In this document: in pieces, positions 15,315 to 23,788 of the stretch | Numbering within the stretch: the first letter of the stretch is position 1 | Layout: every line of letters begins with the position of its first letter | Source: Elusimicrobiota bacterium | GTDB taxonomy: Bacteria > Elusimicrobiota > Elusimicrobia > Elusimicrobiales > UBA9959 | DNA length: 64,000 bases | Reading direction: 5' to 3' | Assembly (NCBI GenBank): GCA_026388155.1 | Contig: JAPLKI010000010.1 | Span: 186,001 to 250,000 of the forward strand | Program-made: the position numbers and the translations under genes | The notes under the pieces: generated by a model | Databases searched by the model: none | Told to the model about the DNA's origin: nothing | Seen by the model: only the letters and a program-made list of their open reading frames with translations

Positions 15315-15509
15315 CTAGCCTCCGCAGCCGCAACCGCCGCCGCAGGTATGCCCGCCTTTGTTCATGGGGCATGCGCCTTCAAAAGAGCCGCCCTTCTTAA
15401 GCCCGACCACTTCGTCCGAGACTTTTACCACTTTGCCCAGTTTCTTGTCGTAGACATAGCGGCCGGTGGCTTTTTCTTTGTTTTTTTCCTGAGTATCTTT
15501 TTGTGTCAT
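15315..15509 (-). CDS. Small Cys-rich protein, unknown
   Basis: 64 residues. The N-terminal 20 are charged, then GRYVYDKKLGKVVKVSDEV, and a C-terminal cluster CPMNKGGHTCGGGCGCGG. The Cys/Gly tail could bind zinc or an iron-sulfur cluster, or act as a thiol tail. I do not recognise the family. It is upstream of the M32 gene and in the same orientation, separated by a repeat. Base composition and a neat ATG support coding. Confidence 0.6.
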   Translation of the reverse strand: MTQKDTQEKNKEKATGRYVYDKKLGKVVKVSDEVVGLKKGGSFEGACPMNKGGHTCGGGCGCGG

Positions 15510-15526
15510 TCGGGTTGTCCGGATAA

Positions 15527-15610
15527 TAGCGTATAGGGGCTAGGGTGCAGGGACTGCATTTTACAAATGGTTTGGTTTTTTAATCGCTAACCCCTATTCG
15601 CTATTCGCTG
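15527..15610 (-). repeat. Heptad-arm hairpin repeat next to tRNA-Arg
   Basis: The left arm has AGCGTATAGGGGCTAGGG and the right arm AACCCCTATTCGCTATTCGC, which pair. The centre is T-rich (TTGGTTTTTTAA). Same word family as the copies at 2.3, 23.7, 25.3 and 33.0 kb. Confidence 0.6.
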
Positions 15611-15619
15611 AAATTTACG

Positions 15620-15691
15620 TGCGCCCACCTGGAATCGAACCAGGACAACCAGCTTCGCAGGCTGGGACTCTATCCGTTGAGATATGGGCGC
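15620..15691 (-). tRNA. tRNA-Arg (anticodon GCG)
   Basis: A 72-base cloverleaf folds on the minus strand: acceptor GCGCCCA/TGGGCGC with discriminator A, D arm with the GGATA loop that gives A20, anticodon stem CCAGC/GCTGG with loop CTGCGAA, and T arm CCTGG-TTCGATT-CCAGG. CCA is not encoded. C35 and A20 are Arg identity bases. GCG reads CGC and CGU; most bacteria use ACG (deaminated to ICG) for this box. Confidence 0.93.
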
Positions 15692-15925
15692 ATCTGTCGC
15701 ATCCCGCGCCGCACAGCGCGCGGGACGGATTATCCGCCGGCCTTTAAGCGGTGGCGGCCGGTGCTCCACGAGGGGAGCTAAGCTCCCCTTCGTCGTTCGC
15801 TCAACCGCTTTTAGCGGTCCGCTCACTGAACCCCTTCTATAAGGTCCCCGCACTCACTAGCGAAGGTAATCGTGCGGGCTTATCGCACCGTCCGCACTGT
15901 ACAGCGTTCGGGGCCGACTACTTAT
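15692..15925 (+). repeat. GC-rich multi-hairpin element beside tRNA-Arg
   Basis: No gene seen in 15692-16069. Perfect hairpins: TCCCGCGC/GCGCGGGA (15702-15725), AGGGGAGCT-A-AGCTCCCCT (15771-15789) and ACCGCT-TTT-AGCGGT (15804-15818), plus a CCGGCC/GGCCGG stem. In style it resembles the 43.6 kb element, with an RCCGC hairpin near a palindrome whose arms end in CTTCG. The remaining 140 bases are AT-rich with no recognisable feature. Confidence 0.5.
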
Positions 15926-16069
15926 TGCTTTGATATATTTTATAATTATAGCGGGCGGGATAACAATGTATGTTTTGCGGGTTGGGCTTTCAGATAATAA
16001 AAATTGTCGGTATTTGGCAAATAAGCGGGTGGAGGGGTATTGTTTATCGGTTAATAGTTCCTCTTGTTA

Positions 16070-17884
16070 CTATAGTCCCAGCACTTTTCTCCATAAGGCT
16101 TTTCCCTCTTTTGTTTTTTTGGGTTCTGTAATTTGGTGTATCGGCTGACTGCGGTATACCGGCAGACCCACGCGGAAAGTGGCTCCCCTGCCCGATCCGC
16201 TTTCAATCGTTATCGTACCCCCCTGCATTACCGTCATAGCCTTTGTGATGGCAAGCCCAAGGCCGGTGCCGCCCACATTTCCCCCGGCGGCCACCTGCAC
16301 GAATTTTTCAAAAACTTTATCCTGGTCTTCTTTTTTTATGCCGCAGCCGGTATCTTTCACGGAAAAGAAAATAAAGCCGGCAAGGGCTTCCTTGCCCGAG
16401 TCGGCGCTTATCTCTATTTTGCCGCCGGCCGGAGTGAATTTAATGGAATTTGAAATAAGATTTAGCATTATCTGCACTGTGCGGCGTTTGTCGGCGTAAA
16501 CACGGCCCAGTTCCGGCTCGGGGATTGCCGTAAGACTTACGCCCTTTGAAACGGCCCAGGCTTTCATGGCGTCCGCCGCCTCTTTGATTATTTCTCCGGC
16601 GGGCACGTCCTCGGGATGGAAAGTCAGTTTGCCCGACTGCAGTTTGGAGAAATCAAGTATATCGGTGATGACGGAATTGAGGCGCTCCGAGTTGCGTATG
16701 GCGGTGTTAAGTATGGTTTTAGTGGAGTCTTCAAGCCTGCTTTCCCCGGCAAGCAGCTTAAGCGCCATGTGTATGGAGGTCAGCGGCGAGCGCAGTTCGT
16801 GCGTCATGTTGGCCATAAAATCCCGCTGCATCTGTTCCACCTGTTTTAATTTTGCCGAGTCGGTCGCGACCGAAACGGAACCCACTATTTTGCCGTCCTC
16901 ATTTTGTATGATGGCGGTGGCGTTCTTTATGGTTTCGCCCAGTTCTTTTTTGCCTTTTCGTTCGAGGTCTTTTGAAATATCTCCGTTGTTTTCGCTTCCT
17001 ATTTCTTTGGCGAGCGACAGGACCAGGTTTTCAAGCTGGGTGACGTCAAAAATTTTCTTGCCGGAAAGTTCGGAAAGCGTTTTGCCTGAAATGGTCTCCG
17101 CCTGCGGGTTCATCATTAAAATCTTGCCGTCCTTGTCCACGACCACCACGCCTTCGGCAATGTTTGAGATTACGGTCTCGGCGCGGGCTATGTCGTTTTC
17201 TATTTTCTTTTTCTCATGTCTTATTCCTTCAACAGCCTTTGAAACATTGGTCTCGATCTCATCCTTTAATTTTTTAACCAGCAGTTCCGTTATGACGCGC
17301 CGTTCCCCGGCGTTGGGAATCGCCCTGGCCGCCAGTGTGGCCAGGGAATTTTCAAGGTTCTGGCCGGCCAGCATTTTGCCCAGCGGCTCAAATTGAGCCT
17401 GCCCCCTCGCGCTCCGTGCCGGGTTTGCCGCGGTTTCCGCCGCGGCTTTGTCACCCTGCACGTAAACCGCCGGACTGACTGATATTTTCTTCACCCCGCG
17501 CTCTTTAAGGTAGGCGACGGGGTCAATTTCCAAGGCCTGCATCTGGCAGAGAGCGAGCAGATCATCTTTGGAGACTTCGTCCAGGAAAGAGAGCGTTTGA
17601 ATGTGGAAGTTCGAAAAAAGGTTCTTCAGGGAATTGGGCAGCTTGTCGGCTGTCAAAAGCGGGGAGCCGTTGACTATAAGCTTGTTGTTATCAAGGGTAA
17701 GGGAAAATTTGCCTCCCGGCGAGCCGGCTGTTATTTTTGCAAGGAGCGCCTGTCCTTCGTCCAGGGCCTGCCGCGCCTGCGGGGAGTCCGGCTTATAAAG
17801 GTTTATCTGCACCAGCGCCCTTGTGAAAGCTTTAAGAAACCCGATCCAAAGCAGGCGCGCGTCTTTATTTTCTGTCATTGTCAT
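16070..17884 (-). CDS. Sensor histidine kinase with PAS domain
   Basis: 604 residues, no membrane segments, so cytoplasmic. The N-terminal 160 residues form an unrecognised helical and beta region (WIGFLKAFTRALVQINLYKPDSPQ), followed by a coiled helix and a PAS domain (about 235-345, VISNIAEGVVVVDKDGKILMM). Then HisKA with the phospho-acceptor His in MANMTHELRSPLTSIH, and HATPase with MLNLISNSIKFTP, DTGCGIKKED and GGTGLGLAI. No response regulator is adjacent. Its ATG overlaps the TGA of the nucleotide-sugar dehydrogenase (ATGA), so the two are co-translated, which hints at control of envelope or polysaccharide genes. Confidence 0.9.
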   Translation of the reverse strand: MTMTENKDARLLWIGFLKAFTRALVQINLYKPDSPQARQALDEGQALLAKITAGSPGGKFSLTLDNNKLIVNGSPLLTADKLPNSLKNLFSNFHIQTLSFLDEVSKDDLLALCQMQALEIDPVAYLKERGVKKISVSPAVYVQGDKAAAETAANPARSARGQAQFEPLGKMLAGQNLENSLATLAARAIPNAGERRVITELLVKKLKDEIETNVSKAVEGIRHEKKKIENDIARAETVISNIAEGVVVVDKDGKILMMNPQAETISGKTLSELSGKKIFDVTQLENLVLSLAKEIGSENNGDISKDLERKGKKELGETIKNATAIIQNEDGKIVGSVSVATDSAKLKQVEQMQRDFMANMTHELRSPLTSIHMALKLLAGESRLEDSTKTILNTAIRNSERLNSVITDILDFSKLQSGKLTFHPEDVPAGEIIKEAADAMKAWAVSKGVSLTAIPEPELGRVYADKRRTVQIMLNLISNSIKFTPAGGKIEISADSGKEALAGFIFFSVKDTGCGIKKEDQDKVFEKFVQVAAGGNVGGTGLGLAITKAMTVMQGGTITIESGSGRGATFRVGLPVYRSQPIHQITEPKKTKEGKALWRKVLGL

Positions 17885-19179
17885 AGACGGTAAAGATTAC
17901 TTCCTTTAAGCCCTTTTGTCGCGTTCCTGGTGTCAAAAACCAGTTTTGAGTTTTTGACCAGTTTGGGGTAATCAATGGCTGAGTGAGGGGTTATTATAAG
18001 CACGCAATCATAGGCTCCCAGCGTTTTTGCGGTGAGGGGCTTTGAACGGTAAAGGCCGCCCTCTATGTTTATATTCGGAACAAAAGGGTCGTGATAGTCC
18101 GTTCTGGCGCCGGTGCGCCGTAGCAGTGTGAACACGTCTTTGGCGGGGGATTCGCGCGGGTCCGAGATATCCGGCTTGTAGGACATGCCTATCATAAGGA
18201 TTTTAGACCTGCTGAGCGCTTTGCCCTTTAAATTAAGAAGTTCACCCAGCCGCGCCACCACATGCTCCGGCATAGAAGAATTTATAACACCCGCGAGCTC
18301 TATGAAACGCGGTTCAAAATTAAGGGTTTTCATTTTCCAGCCCAGATAATGCGGGTCAAGCGGAATGCAGTGCCCGCCGATGCCGGGGCCCGGGTAAAAG
18401 GGCATGAACCCGAAGGGTTTTGAAGAAGCCGCTTTTATCACTTCCCACACGTCCAGGCCCAGCTTGTGGCACATAAGGGCCATTTCATTCATCATGGCGA
18501 TGTTTACCGCGCGGAAAGTATTTTCAAGCAGTTTTACCAGTTCCGCTGCTTCCGTGCTTGAAACCTCTATCACAGTGTCTATTACCTGGCCGTAAAGCAG
18601 TCCGGCAAGCCTGGTACAGGTTTTGGTAAGCCCGCCCACCACTTTCGGGGTGTTCTTTATTCCGTATTTGGAATTGCCGGGGTCCACGCGTTCGGGTGAG
18701 AAGGCCAGATAAAAATCCCTGCCGGCCTTAAGGCCGGTTTCTTCAAGAATGGGGCTGACCAGGTCCTTGGTGGTACCGGGGTAAGTGGTGCTTTCAAGGA
18801 TGATGATCTGTTTTTTGCGCAGGTATTTTTTTATCTGCAGGGCGGCCGACACGATATAGGAGACATCAGGGTCTTTACTTTTCCTTAAAGGGGTGGGAAC
18901 GCAGACTATCACCGCGTCCATTTTTTTCAGCCCGGAAAAATCCAGGCTGGCTTTAAGCTTTCCCGCTTTTGAAAGCGCGCGCACTTCGCCTGAGGTGATA
19001 TCGCCTATATAGGAAACGCCCCTGGCGATGGCTTTAACTTTTTTGGGATCCACTTCAAAACCGGTGGTTTCAAAGCCGCCTTTGGCAAATTCCACCGCCA
19101 GCGGCAGGCCGACATAGCCCATGCCTATGATGCCGACTTTAAAGCGCCTGGTTTTTATTGCATTTTCCAATTCTTTCAT
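17881..19179 (-). CDS. UDP-N-acetyl-hexosamine 6-dehydrogenase (WecC/TviB/WbpA type)
   Basis: 432 residues. Oxidises a UDP-amino sugar to its uronate with two NAD. FKVGIIGMGYVGLPLAVEFA (Rossmann), the STTYPGTT loop, AFSPERVDPGN, ELVKLLENTFRAVNIAMMNEMA and the catalytic Cys region GIGGHCIPLDPHYL are present. The C-terminal domain has MIGMSYKPDISDPRESPA. Start 19179 is ATG with GAGGA eight bases upstream; a TTG 15 bases earlier is less likely. UDP-GlcNAc is the probable substrate, but UDP-GalNAc or glucose cannot be excluded. Confidence 0.88.
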   Translation of the reverse strand: MKELENAIKTRRFKVGIIGMGYVGLPLAVEFAKGGFETTGFEVDPKKVKAIARGVSYIGDITSGEVRALSKAGKLKASLDFSGLKKMDAVIVCVPTPLRKSKDPDVSYIVSAALQIKKYLRKKQIIILESTTYPGTTKDLVSPILEETGLKAGRDFYLAFSPERVDPGNSKYGIKNTPKVVGGLTKTCTRLAGLLYGQVIDTVIEVSSTEAAELVKLLENTFRAVNIAMMNEMALMCHKLGLDVWEVIKAASSKPFGFMPFYPGPGIGGHCIPLDPHYLGWKMKTLNFEPRFIELAGVINSSMPEHVVARLGELLNLKGKALSRSKILMIGMSYKPDISDPRESPAKDVFTLLRRTGARTDYHDPFVPNINIEGGLYRSKPLTAKTLGAYDCVLIITPHSAIDYPKLVKNSKLVFDTRNATKGLKGSNLYRL

Positions 19180-19280
19180 ATAAATATTCCTCAAATATTG
19201 AAAGGTATTAAAAAACCGTCCGTCCTGAAAATTATACTAAAAAAGACCGCTTTTCATTCCCGCCTTTTACTTCAGGGCCA

Positions 19281-19294
19281 TATAATAATATAAT
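19281..19294 (+). promoter_or_regulatory. Tandem TATAAT boxes just before the M50 protease start
   Basis: TATAAT occurs at 19281-19286 and 19289-19294. The ATG is at 19302, so transcripts would start at or a few bases before the start codon, and no Shine-Dalgarno site is present. This suggests a leaderless or near-leaderless mRNA. A reverse TATAAT (19231-19236) may serve the divergent dehydrogenase. Confidence 0.45.
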
Positions 19295-19301
19295 TAGAAC
19301 G

Positions 19302-19943
19302 ATGGAATGGATTTTACAGGCTCCGGTGCTTTTCTTTTCCGTGATCTTTCACGAATTCGCCCACGGCTTTACCGCTTACAGAAAAGGGGACGATACCGCG
19401 TACTTATCCGGCAGGCTTACCTTAAATCCCCTGCCCCATATAGATATCATGGGCACGGTGGTAATGCCGGCCATTTGCGCGATGTCGCACTTCCCCATTA
19501 TAGGCTGGGCAAAGCCCGTACCTGTAAACCCGTATCGTATGGGGCGCCCGCGCCATGACATGGCATTGGTGGCTTTAAGCGGTCCGTCAGCCAACATCCT
19601 TCTGGCGATGCTTTCTTTTGTATTATGGAAAATATTTGCTCTGGGCTTTTTGGGCGCGGATCTGACTTTCACGCTTTTAAAGGCTTTACAGTTCGGAGTA
19701 ATTATAAATCTGGCGCTCGCGCTTTTCAACCTTATTCCGGTATATCCGCTGGACGGCAGCAATATAATGCTCGGCTGGCTTACCGGGCGCTGGCTTGAAA
19801 ATTACGAAAAGCACCTCCCCTATGGAATGTATATAATACTCGCCCTTGTGCTTACGGGGATGGTGCAACACATCATATGGCCTCCCATTTCGCTCGCTCT
19901 TACCGCACTGAGCTGGCTTGGGTTTGTGCCTATGCCATTTTAA
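19302..19943 (+). CDS. M50 site-2-protease-like membrane metalloprotease
   Basis: 213 residues with about five hydrophobic segments. The zinc motif FHEFAHG (HExxH) is in the first membrane segment and NLIPVYPLDGS provides the conserved N-x-x-P and LDG zinc-binding Asp. No PDZ domain, so it is the small YwhC/Rip-like type found beside trpS and scpA in many bacteria. Intramembrane proteolysis is the family role; its substrate is unknown. trpS starts three bases after its stop, so they are co-transcribed. Confidence 0.9.
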   Translation: MEWILQAPVLFFSVIFHEFAHGFTAYRKGDDTAYLSGRLTLNPLPHIDIMGTVVMPAICAMSHFPIIGWAKPVPVNPYRMGRPRHDMALVALSGPSANILLAMLSFVLWKIFALGFLGADLTFTLLKALQFGVIINLALALFNLIPVYPLDGSNIMLGWLTGRWLENYEKHLPYGMYIILALVLTGMVQHIIWPPISLALTALSWLGFVPMPF

Positions 19944-19946
19944 TTT

Positions 19947-21038
19947 ATGGAAAATGAAAAGAAAAAAATAGTGGTTTCAGGCATGCGCCCCACAGGACGC
20001 CTTCATTTGGGCAATTACTGGGGCGCCCTGAAGAACTGGGTGGACCTCCAGGAAAAATACGATTGTTTTTTCTTCGTAGCGGACTGGCACGTGCTTACCA
20101 CCGCGACCGAGAAAACCGAAGCTATCAGGGAAAACGCCCGCCTGATGGTGATCGACTGGCTGGCGGCCGGGCTTGACCCCCGGAAGTGCGTGTTTTTCAG
20201 GCAGTCCGAGATAAAAGAGCATGCCGAGCTTTACCTGCTTCTTTCCATGGTAACCCCGGTCAGCTGGCTTTTACGCAACCCCACTTTCAAGGAAACGCTG
20301 CTTGAGCTTCACAAGCAAAAATACAAAGGCCAGGAGGACAAGGCGAAAGCGGTTGAAGGCGCGTCAAAAAAACTGTTGGAGGCCCACTCCGGGGTCGAAG
20401 AGGATCTGGCCGTAACCTCCGAACTGTCCACTTACGGCTTTTTGGGCTATCCCGTTCTTATGGCGGTTGACATCGTTATGTACGGGGCCGATTTCGTGCC
20501 GGTAGGAAAGGACCAGCTGCCCCATCTTGAACTTACAAGGGAAATAGCCCGTAAGTTCAACCGCGTTTTCGGCACGGGCCTGCTTAAAGAGCCGGGCGCG
20601 CTTTTGACCCCGTCGCCTATGGTGCCGGGCCTGGACGGCCGCAAGATGTCCAAGTCCTACAATAATTCAATAGAACTAGGCGAAGCGCCTAAATCCGTTG
20701 AGGCTAAAATAAAACGGATGTTTACCGACCCGCTCAAAATTAAAGTGAACGACAAAGGGCACCCTGAGGGCTGCGTGGTATTCGCTTTCCATAAAATCTA
20801 CAATCCGCTCTTCGCCGCACGCGAAACTGAATGTCGCGGAGGCGCGATAGGCTGCGGCGCCTGCAAGAAACATCTTTTTGAGCTTATGTCCCCAAGCCTT
20901 GAAGCTTTCGCCGCGCGCCGAGCGGCTTACGAGGAAAACCCCGACAAAGTGGACGCTCTGCTGTCTGCCGGCTCGGCCAAAGCCCGCGCAGCAGCGGCCG
21001 CGGCGCTTGCACGTATAAACGGAACTCTTAAATTATGA
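19947..21038 (+). CDS. trpS: Tryptophanyl-tRNA synthetase
   Basis: 363 residues. Charges tRNA-Trp. Class I features: SGMRPTGRLHLGNYWGAL (HIGH as HLGN) and KMSKSYNNSI (KMSKS). The C-terminal stretch CRGGAIGCGACKKHLFE is typical of the longer bacterial form and may bind zinc. The final residues are Ala-rich (KARAAAAAALARING). Overlaps scpA by four bases (ATGA). Confidence 0.95.
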   Translation: MENEKKKIVVSGMRPTGRLHLGNYWGALKNWVDLQEKYDCFFFVADWHVLTTATEKTEAIRENARLMVIDWLAAGLDPRKCVFFRQSEIKEHAELYLLLSMVTPVSWLLRNPTFKETLLELHKQKYKGQEDKAKAVEGASKKLLEAHSGVEEDLAVTSELSTYGFLGYPVLMAVDIVMYGADFVPVGKDQLPHLELTREIARKFNRVFGTGLLKEPGALLTPSPMVPGLDGRKMSKSYNNSIELGEAPKSVEAKIKRMFTDPLKIKVNDKGHPEGCVVFAFHKIYNPLFAARETECRGGAIGCGACKKHLFELMSPSLEAFAARRAAYEENPDKVDALLSAGSAKARAAAAAALARINGTLKL

Positions 21039-21757
21039 ACGAACTTGATATCCATATCGAGGTTTTTGAAGGCCCGTTGGATTTGCTGATGCATCTTATA
21101 CGAAAGAACAATCTGGATATCTACGATATTCCCATTTCCCAGATAACCAAAGAGTATCTGTCCTACCTGGAAGTGATAAAGACGCTGAATCTGGAGGTGG
21201 CCGGGGAATTTCTGGTAATGGCCACGACCCTCATGCAGATAAAGGCCAAAATGCTCTTGCCCGCCAGGGAAATGCCCGGAGAGGAAGGCACAGGCCCCGA
21301 CCCGAGAGGAGCCCTGGTTTCCATGCTTGAGGAATACCAGCGTTACAAGGAAGCCTCAAAGGATATGTCGCAGCGTTTCGCGCGCTACAAGGATGTTTTC
21401 TACCGCGGTTCCCCCGTGTTTACAAGTGAGGAAAAATTTCTGGAACTGGATTTTTACTCGCTTATCGACGCCGTAAAGCGCGCCTTTGAGAGGGTTGAGG
21501 GCTCGGAAGAAGTTGAGGCGGACCGTTTCCCGATAGAATCGCGCGTGGAAAAAGTGCTGAATATGCTTGAGGGCCGCGAGTGGCTGCTGCTGGATGATAT
21601 TTTTGCCGGCGAAACGCATAAACTCGGCGTAATTACCTGTTTTATAGCCATGCTTGAGCTGATAAAACAGCGTAAAATAATCGTTTCCCAGGATGACGTT
21701 TGCGGCGAAGTGCGGGTTTACCCGGCGCCTGAGCCGGTGGCAGAAAAAATGCCATAA
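21035..21757 (+). CDS. scpA: Chromosome segregation and condensation protein ScpA
   Basis: 240 residues. The kleisin that bridges SMC heads. HIEVFEGPLDLLMHLIRKNNLDIYDIPISQIT is the signature N-terminus. The C-terminal winged helix (KLGVITCFIAMLELIKQRKI) contacts the SMC cap. The left arm of the following hairpin repeat begins over its last codons (GCCATAAGC). Confidence 0.94.
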   Translation: MNELDIHIEVFEGPLDLLMHLIRKNNLDIYDIPISQITKEYLSYLEVIKTLNLEVAGEFLVMATTLMQIKAKMLLPAREMPGEEGTGPDPRGALVSMLEEYQRYKEASKDMSQRFARYKDVFYRGSPVFTSEEKFLELDFYSLIDAVKRAFERVEGSEEVEADRFPIESRVEKVLNMLEGREWLLLDDIFAGETHKLGVITCFIAMLELIKQRKIIVSQDDVCGEVRVYPAPEPVAEKMP

Positions 21758-21836
21758 GCTTTAGGCCATCTGCCATAGGCGTATTTAAGGAATTCCTTGA
21801 AGCATATGGCATACGGCTTATGGCTTATAGCAGATA
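21752..21836 (+). repeat. Heptad-arm hairpin repeat between scpA and scpB
   Basis: Arms GCCATAAGC ... GGCCATCTGCCATAGGC and GCATATGGCATACGGCTTAT pair around a TTAAGGAATTCCTTGA palindrome. Same GCCATAA/GCCGTAA words as at 41.7 and 58.6 kb. Confidence 0.6.
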
Positions 21837-21874
21837 AAACACCGTCTTAACCGCTATTTTTACATGAGGTACAT

Positions 21875-22618
21875 ATGGAAGACACTGAACTGAAAAAAGC
21901 GCTTGAAACTTTGCTTTTTATCGCGGACCATCCCCTGCCTGTTGAAAGTCTGGCACAGCTTTGTGAGGTAAAAAATCAGGAGCGCGTTAAAGCGCTGTTG
22001 GATGAGCTGAAGGCGGTTTACGACGGTGAGGAAAGGGCGCTGCAGGTTATGCAGGTGGCCGGCGGCTGGCAGATGTCCACCAGACCCGCCTACAGCCTGT
22101 GGGTGAGAAAACTCTACCACAATAAAATGACCGTTCGCCTTACGCAGGCGGCGGTGGAAACGCTTTGTATCATAGCTTACAAGCAGCCGCTCACCCGCGC
22201 GGAAATAGAGGCCATAAGGGGTGTTGAAGTAATAGGCCCGCTGGACACTCTTACCGAGCGCAGGCTGATTACCGTGGTCGGCAGGAGGGAGACCACGGGC
22301 CGCCCCATACTTTACGGCACCACCACCGAATTCCTGCGGCAGTTCGGGCTTAATACGCTTTCCGATTTGCCGAAACTTGAAAATTTCACCGTTGAAAATC
22401 CGGCGGCCTCTGCCCAGGCCACGGCGGTGGAACTGGTGGAAGAAGAATCCGCCGCGGCTCTTGAAGCGGCTCAGTCCGCCAAAGAAACCGCCGACGGCCT
22501 GAGCGCCGGAGAAGAAAATCAAGCCGTTAAGCCGGAAGCCGCTGCCGCTCCGGAGCCTGTTGAAGCGGTACAGAACACTGAAAACACCGCAGAAAAGGAT
22601 AAAGGGAGTAACCAGTAA
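21875..22618 (+). CDS. scpB: Chromosome segregation and condensation protein ScpB
   Basis: 247 residues. Partner of ScpA in the SMC condensin. Two winged-helix domains: LKKALETLLFIADHPL to MSTRPAYSLWV, and LTQAAVETLCIIAYKQPLTRAEIEAIRGV. The last 65 residues are low-complexity Ala/Glu (TAVELVEEESAAALEA), a disordered tail. The final codons (GSNQ and stop) are themselves part of a heptad repeat, so the C-terminus may have been altered by repeat insertion. Confidence 0.93.
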   Translation: MEDTELKKALETLLFIADHPLPVESLAQLCEVKNQERVKALLDELKAVYDGEERALQVMQVAGGWQMSTRPAYSLWVRKLYHNKMTVRLTQAAVETLCIIAYKQPLTRAEIEAIRGVEVIGPLDTLTERRLITVVGRRETTGRPILYGTTTEFLRQFGLNTLSDLPKLENFTVENPAASAQATAVELVEEESAAALEAAQSAKETADGLSAGEENQAVKPEAAAAPEPVEAVQNTENTAEKDKGSNQ

Positions 22619-22662
22619 CCAGTGACCGGTAACCGGTTACTGATTACCGAGTTGTTACCGCC
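22606..22662 (+). repeat. Heptad-arm hairpin repeat between scpB and galT
   Basis: GTAACCAGTAACCAGTGACC pairs with GGTTACTGATTACC and GTTGTTACC. It overlaps the end of scpB. Confidence 0.6.
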
Positions 22663-22672
22663 GTTTACGCAT

Positions 22673-23662
22673 ATGCCTGAAATAAGAAAAGACCCGGTTT
22701 TCGGCCGTTGGGTGATAATAGCTTCAGAGCGCGGATTGAGGCCTAATGAGTTCCTGACCGCTTCCGAAGCCGGCGACTACAAATGCCCTTTCTGCCCGGG
22801 CAATGAGCGTCTTACCCCTCCGGCGGTCTATTCGCTCCCTTCTACGGGCGGCGACTGGCGGTTGAGGGTGGTGCCTAACAAGTATCCGGCCCTGGTTTCC
22901 GGCGGTGTGGGAGGGGAGCAGCCGGACGGAATTTATTATCGCATGGACGGCATCGGCTCTCATGAGGTGCTTATAGAAAATACGCGCCATGGCCTGCGCC
23001 TTGAGGAAATGGAGGTTGAGGCCATAGCCGATGTCCTCAGGGCCTTTATCCTGAGAACGCGCGAAATAAAAAAAGACCCCGGTGTGAAGTATGTGATGAT
23101 CTTTAAAAACCACGGCAGGAACGCCGGAGCCAGCCTCGCGCATCCGCATTCGCAGATAATAGTTCTGCCCATGGTTCCCATAAGGCTGGTGGAAGAAATA
23201 GACGGAGCTAAAAATTATCTTGAAAAAAAAGGCGCCTGCGTGTTCTGTGATATTATAAAAGAGGAAACCCGCGTTAAGAACAGGGTGTTGGATGAAAACG
23301 AGCATTTCCTGGCCATAGAGCCGTACGCCAGCAGGTTTTCTTTTGAAACCTGGCTGCTGCCAAAAAAACACCTGAGCCATTTCGAAGCTATGCCGGATGC
23401 GCTTGTTTTGGACCTAGCCGCTATTTTAAAAGGCACCCTGGGCAAGCTTTACGCAACGCTTCCTGATTTTTCCTATAACCTGGTAGTTCATTCCATGCCG
23501 GTCCAGGAGCCGCAGGCGGCTCACTATCACTGGCATATTGAGATAATGCCCAAATTAAGCCAGGTGGCGGGCTTTGAATGGGGCACCGGTTTCTACATAA
23601 ACACGGTTTCCCCGGAAGACGCGGCCGACATGCTGAATACAGGGAAGAAGTTTAAAATTTAG
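22673..23662 (+). CDS. galT: Galactose-1-phosphate uridylyltransferase
   Basis: 329 residues. Exchanges UMP between UDP-glucose and galactose-1-phosphate. MPEIRKDPVFGRWVII start, zinc Cys CPFCPGNE, the active site GASLAHPHSQI (second His is the nucleophile) and HYHWHIEIMP. A GTG start at 22622 would read through the hairpin repeat and is rejected. It lies by the glycogen genes. ADP-glucose-type uridylyltransferase relatives exist, so the nucleotide is not certain. Confidence 0.9.
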   Translation: MPEIRKDPVFGRWVIIASERGLRPNEFLTASEAGDYKCPFCPGNERLTPPAVYSLPSTGGDWRLRVVPNKYPALVSGGVGGEQPDGIYYRMDGIGSHEVLIENTRHGLRLEEMEVEAIADVLRAFILRTREIKKDPGVKYVMIFKNHGRNAGASLAHPHSQIIVLPMVPIRLVEEIDGAKNYLEKKGACVFCDIIKEETRVKNRVLDENEHFLAIEPYASRFSFETWLLPKKHLSHFEAMPDALVLDLAAILKGTLGKLYATLPDFSYNLVVHSMPVQEPQAAHYHWHIEIMPKLSQVAGFEWGTGFYINTVSPEDAADMLNTGKKFKI

Positions 23663-23775
23663 CGAGTAGCGGATAGCAAATAGTAAATAAGGAGTGATGT
23701 TAAGCGGATTTGAAATGGAATTTATTTAAGGAACTCCCTCCGCTATTCGCCATTCGCTATACGCTAATCGCTGTC
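23663..23775 (+). repeat. Heptad-arm hairpin repeat between galT and glgA
   Basis: The left arm has AGCGAGTAGCGGATAGC, the right arm CCGCTATTCGCCATTCGCTA and ACGCTAATCGCT. The centre includes AAGGAACTCCC. Confidence 0.65.
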
Positions 23776-23788
23776 TTATGGAGCCATC

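Noticed and set aside
15930-16148. 72-codon frame starting before the histidine kinase end
   Set aside because: Low-complexity hydrophobic translation, no ribosome site, overlaps the kinase gene antisense.
22622-22672. GTG start of galT
   Set aside because: Reads through the heptad repeat; family N-terminus MPEIRKDPVFGRWV begins at 22673.
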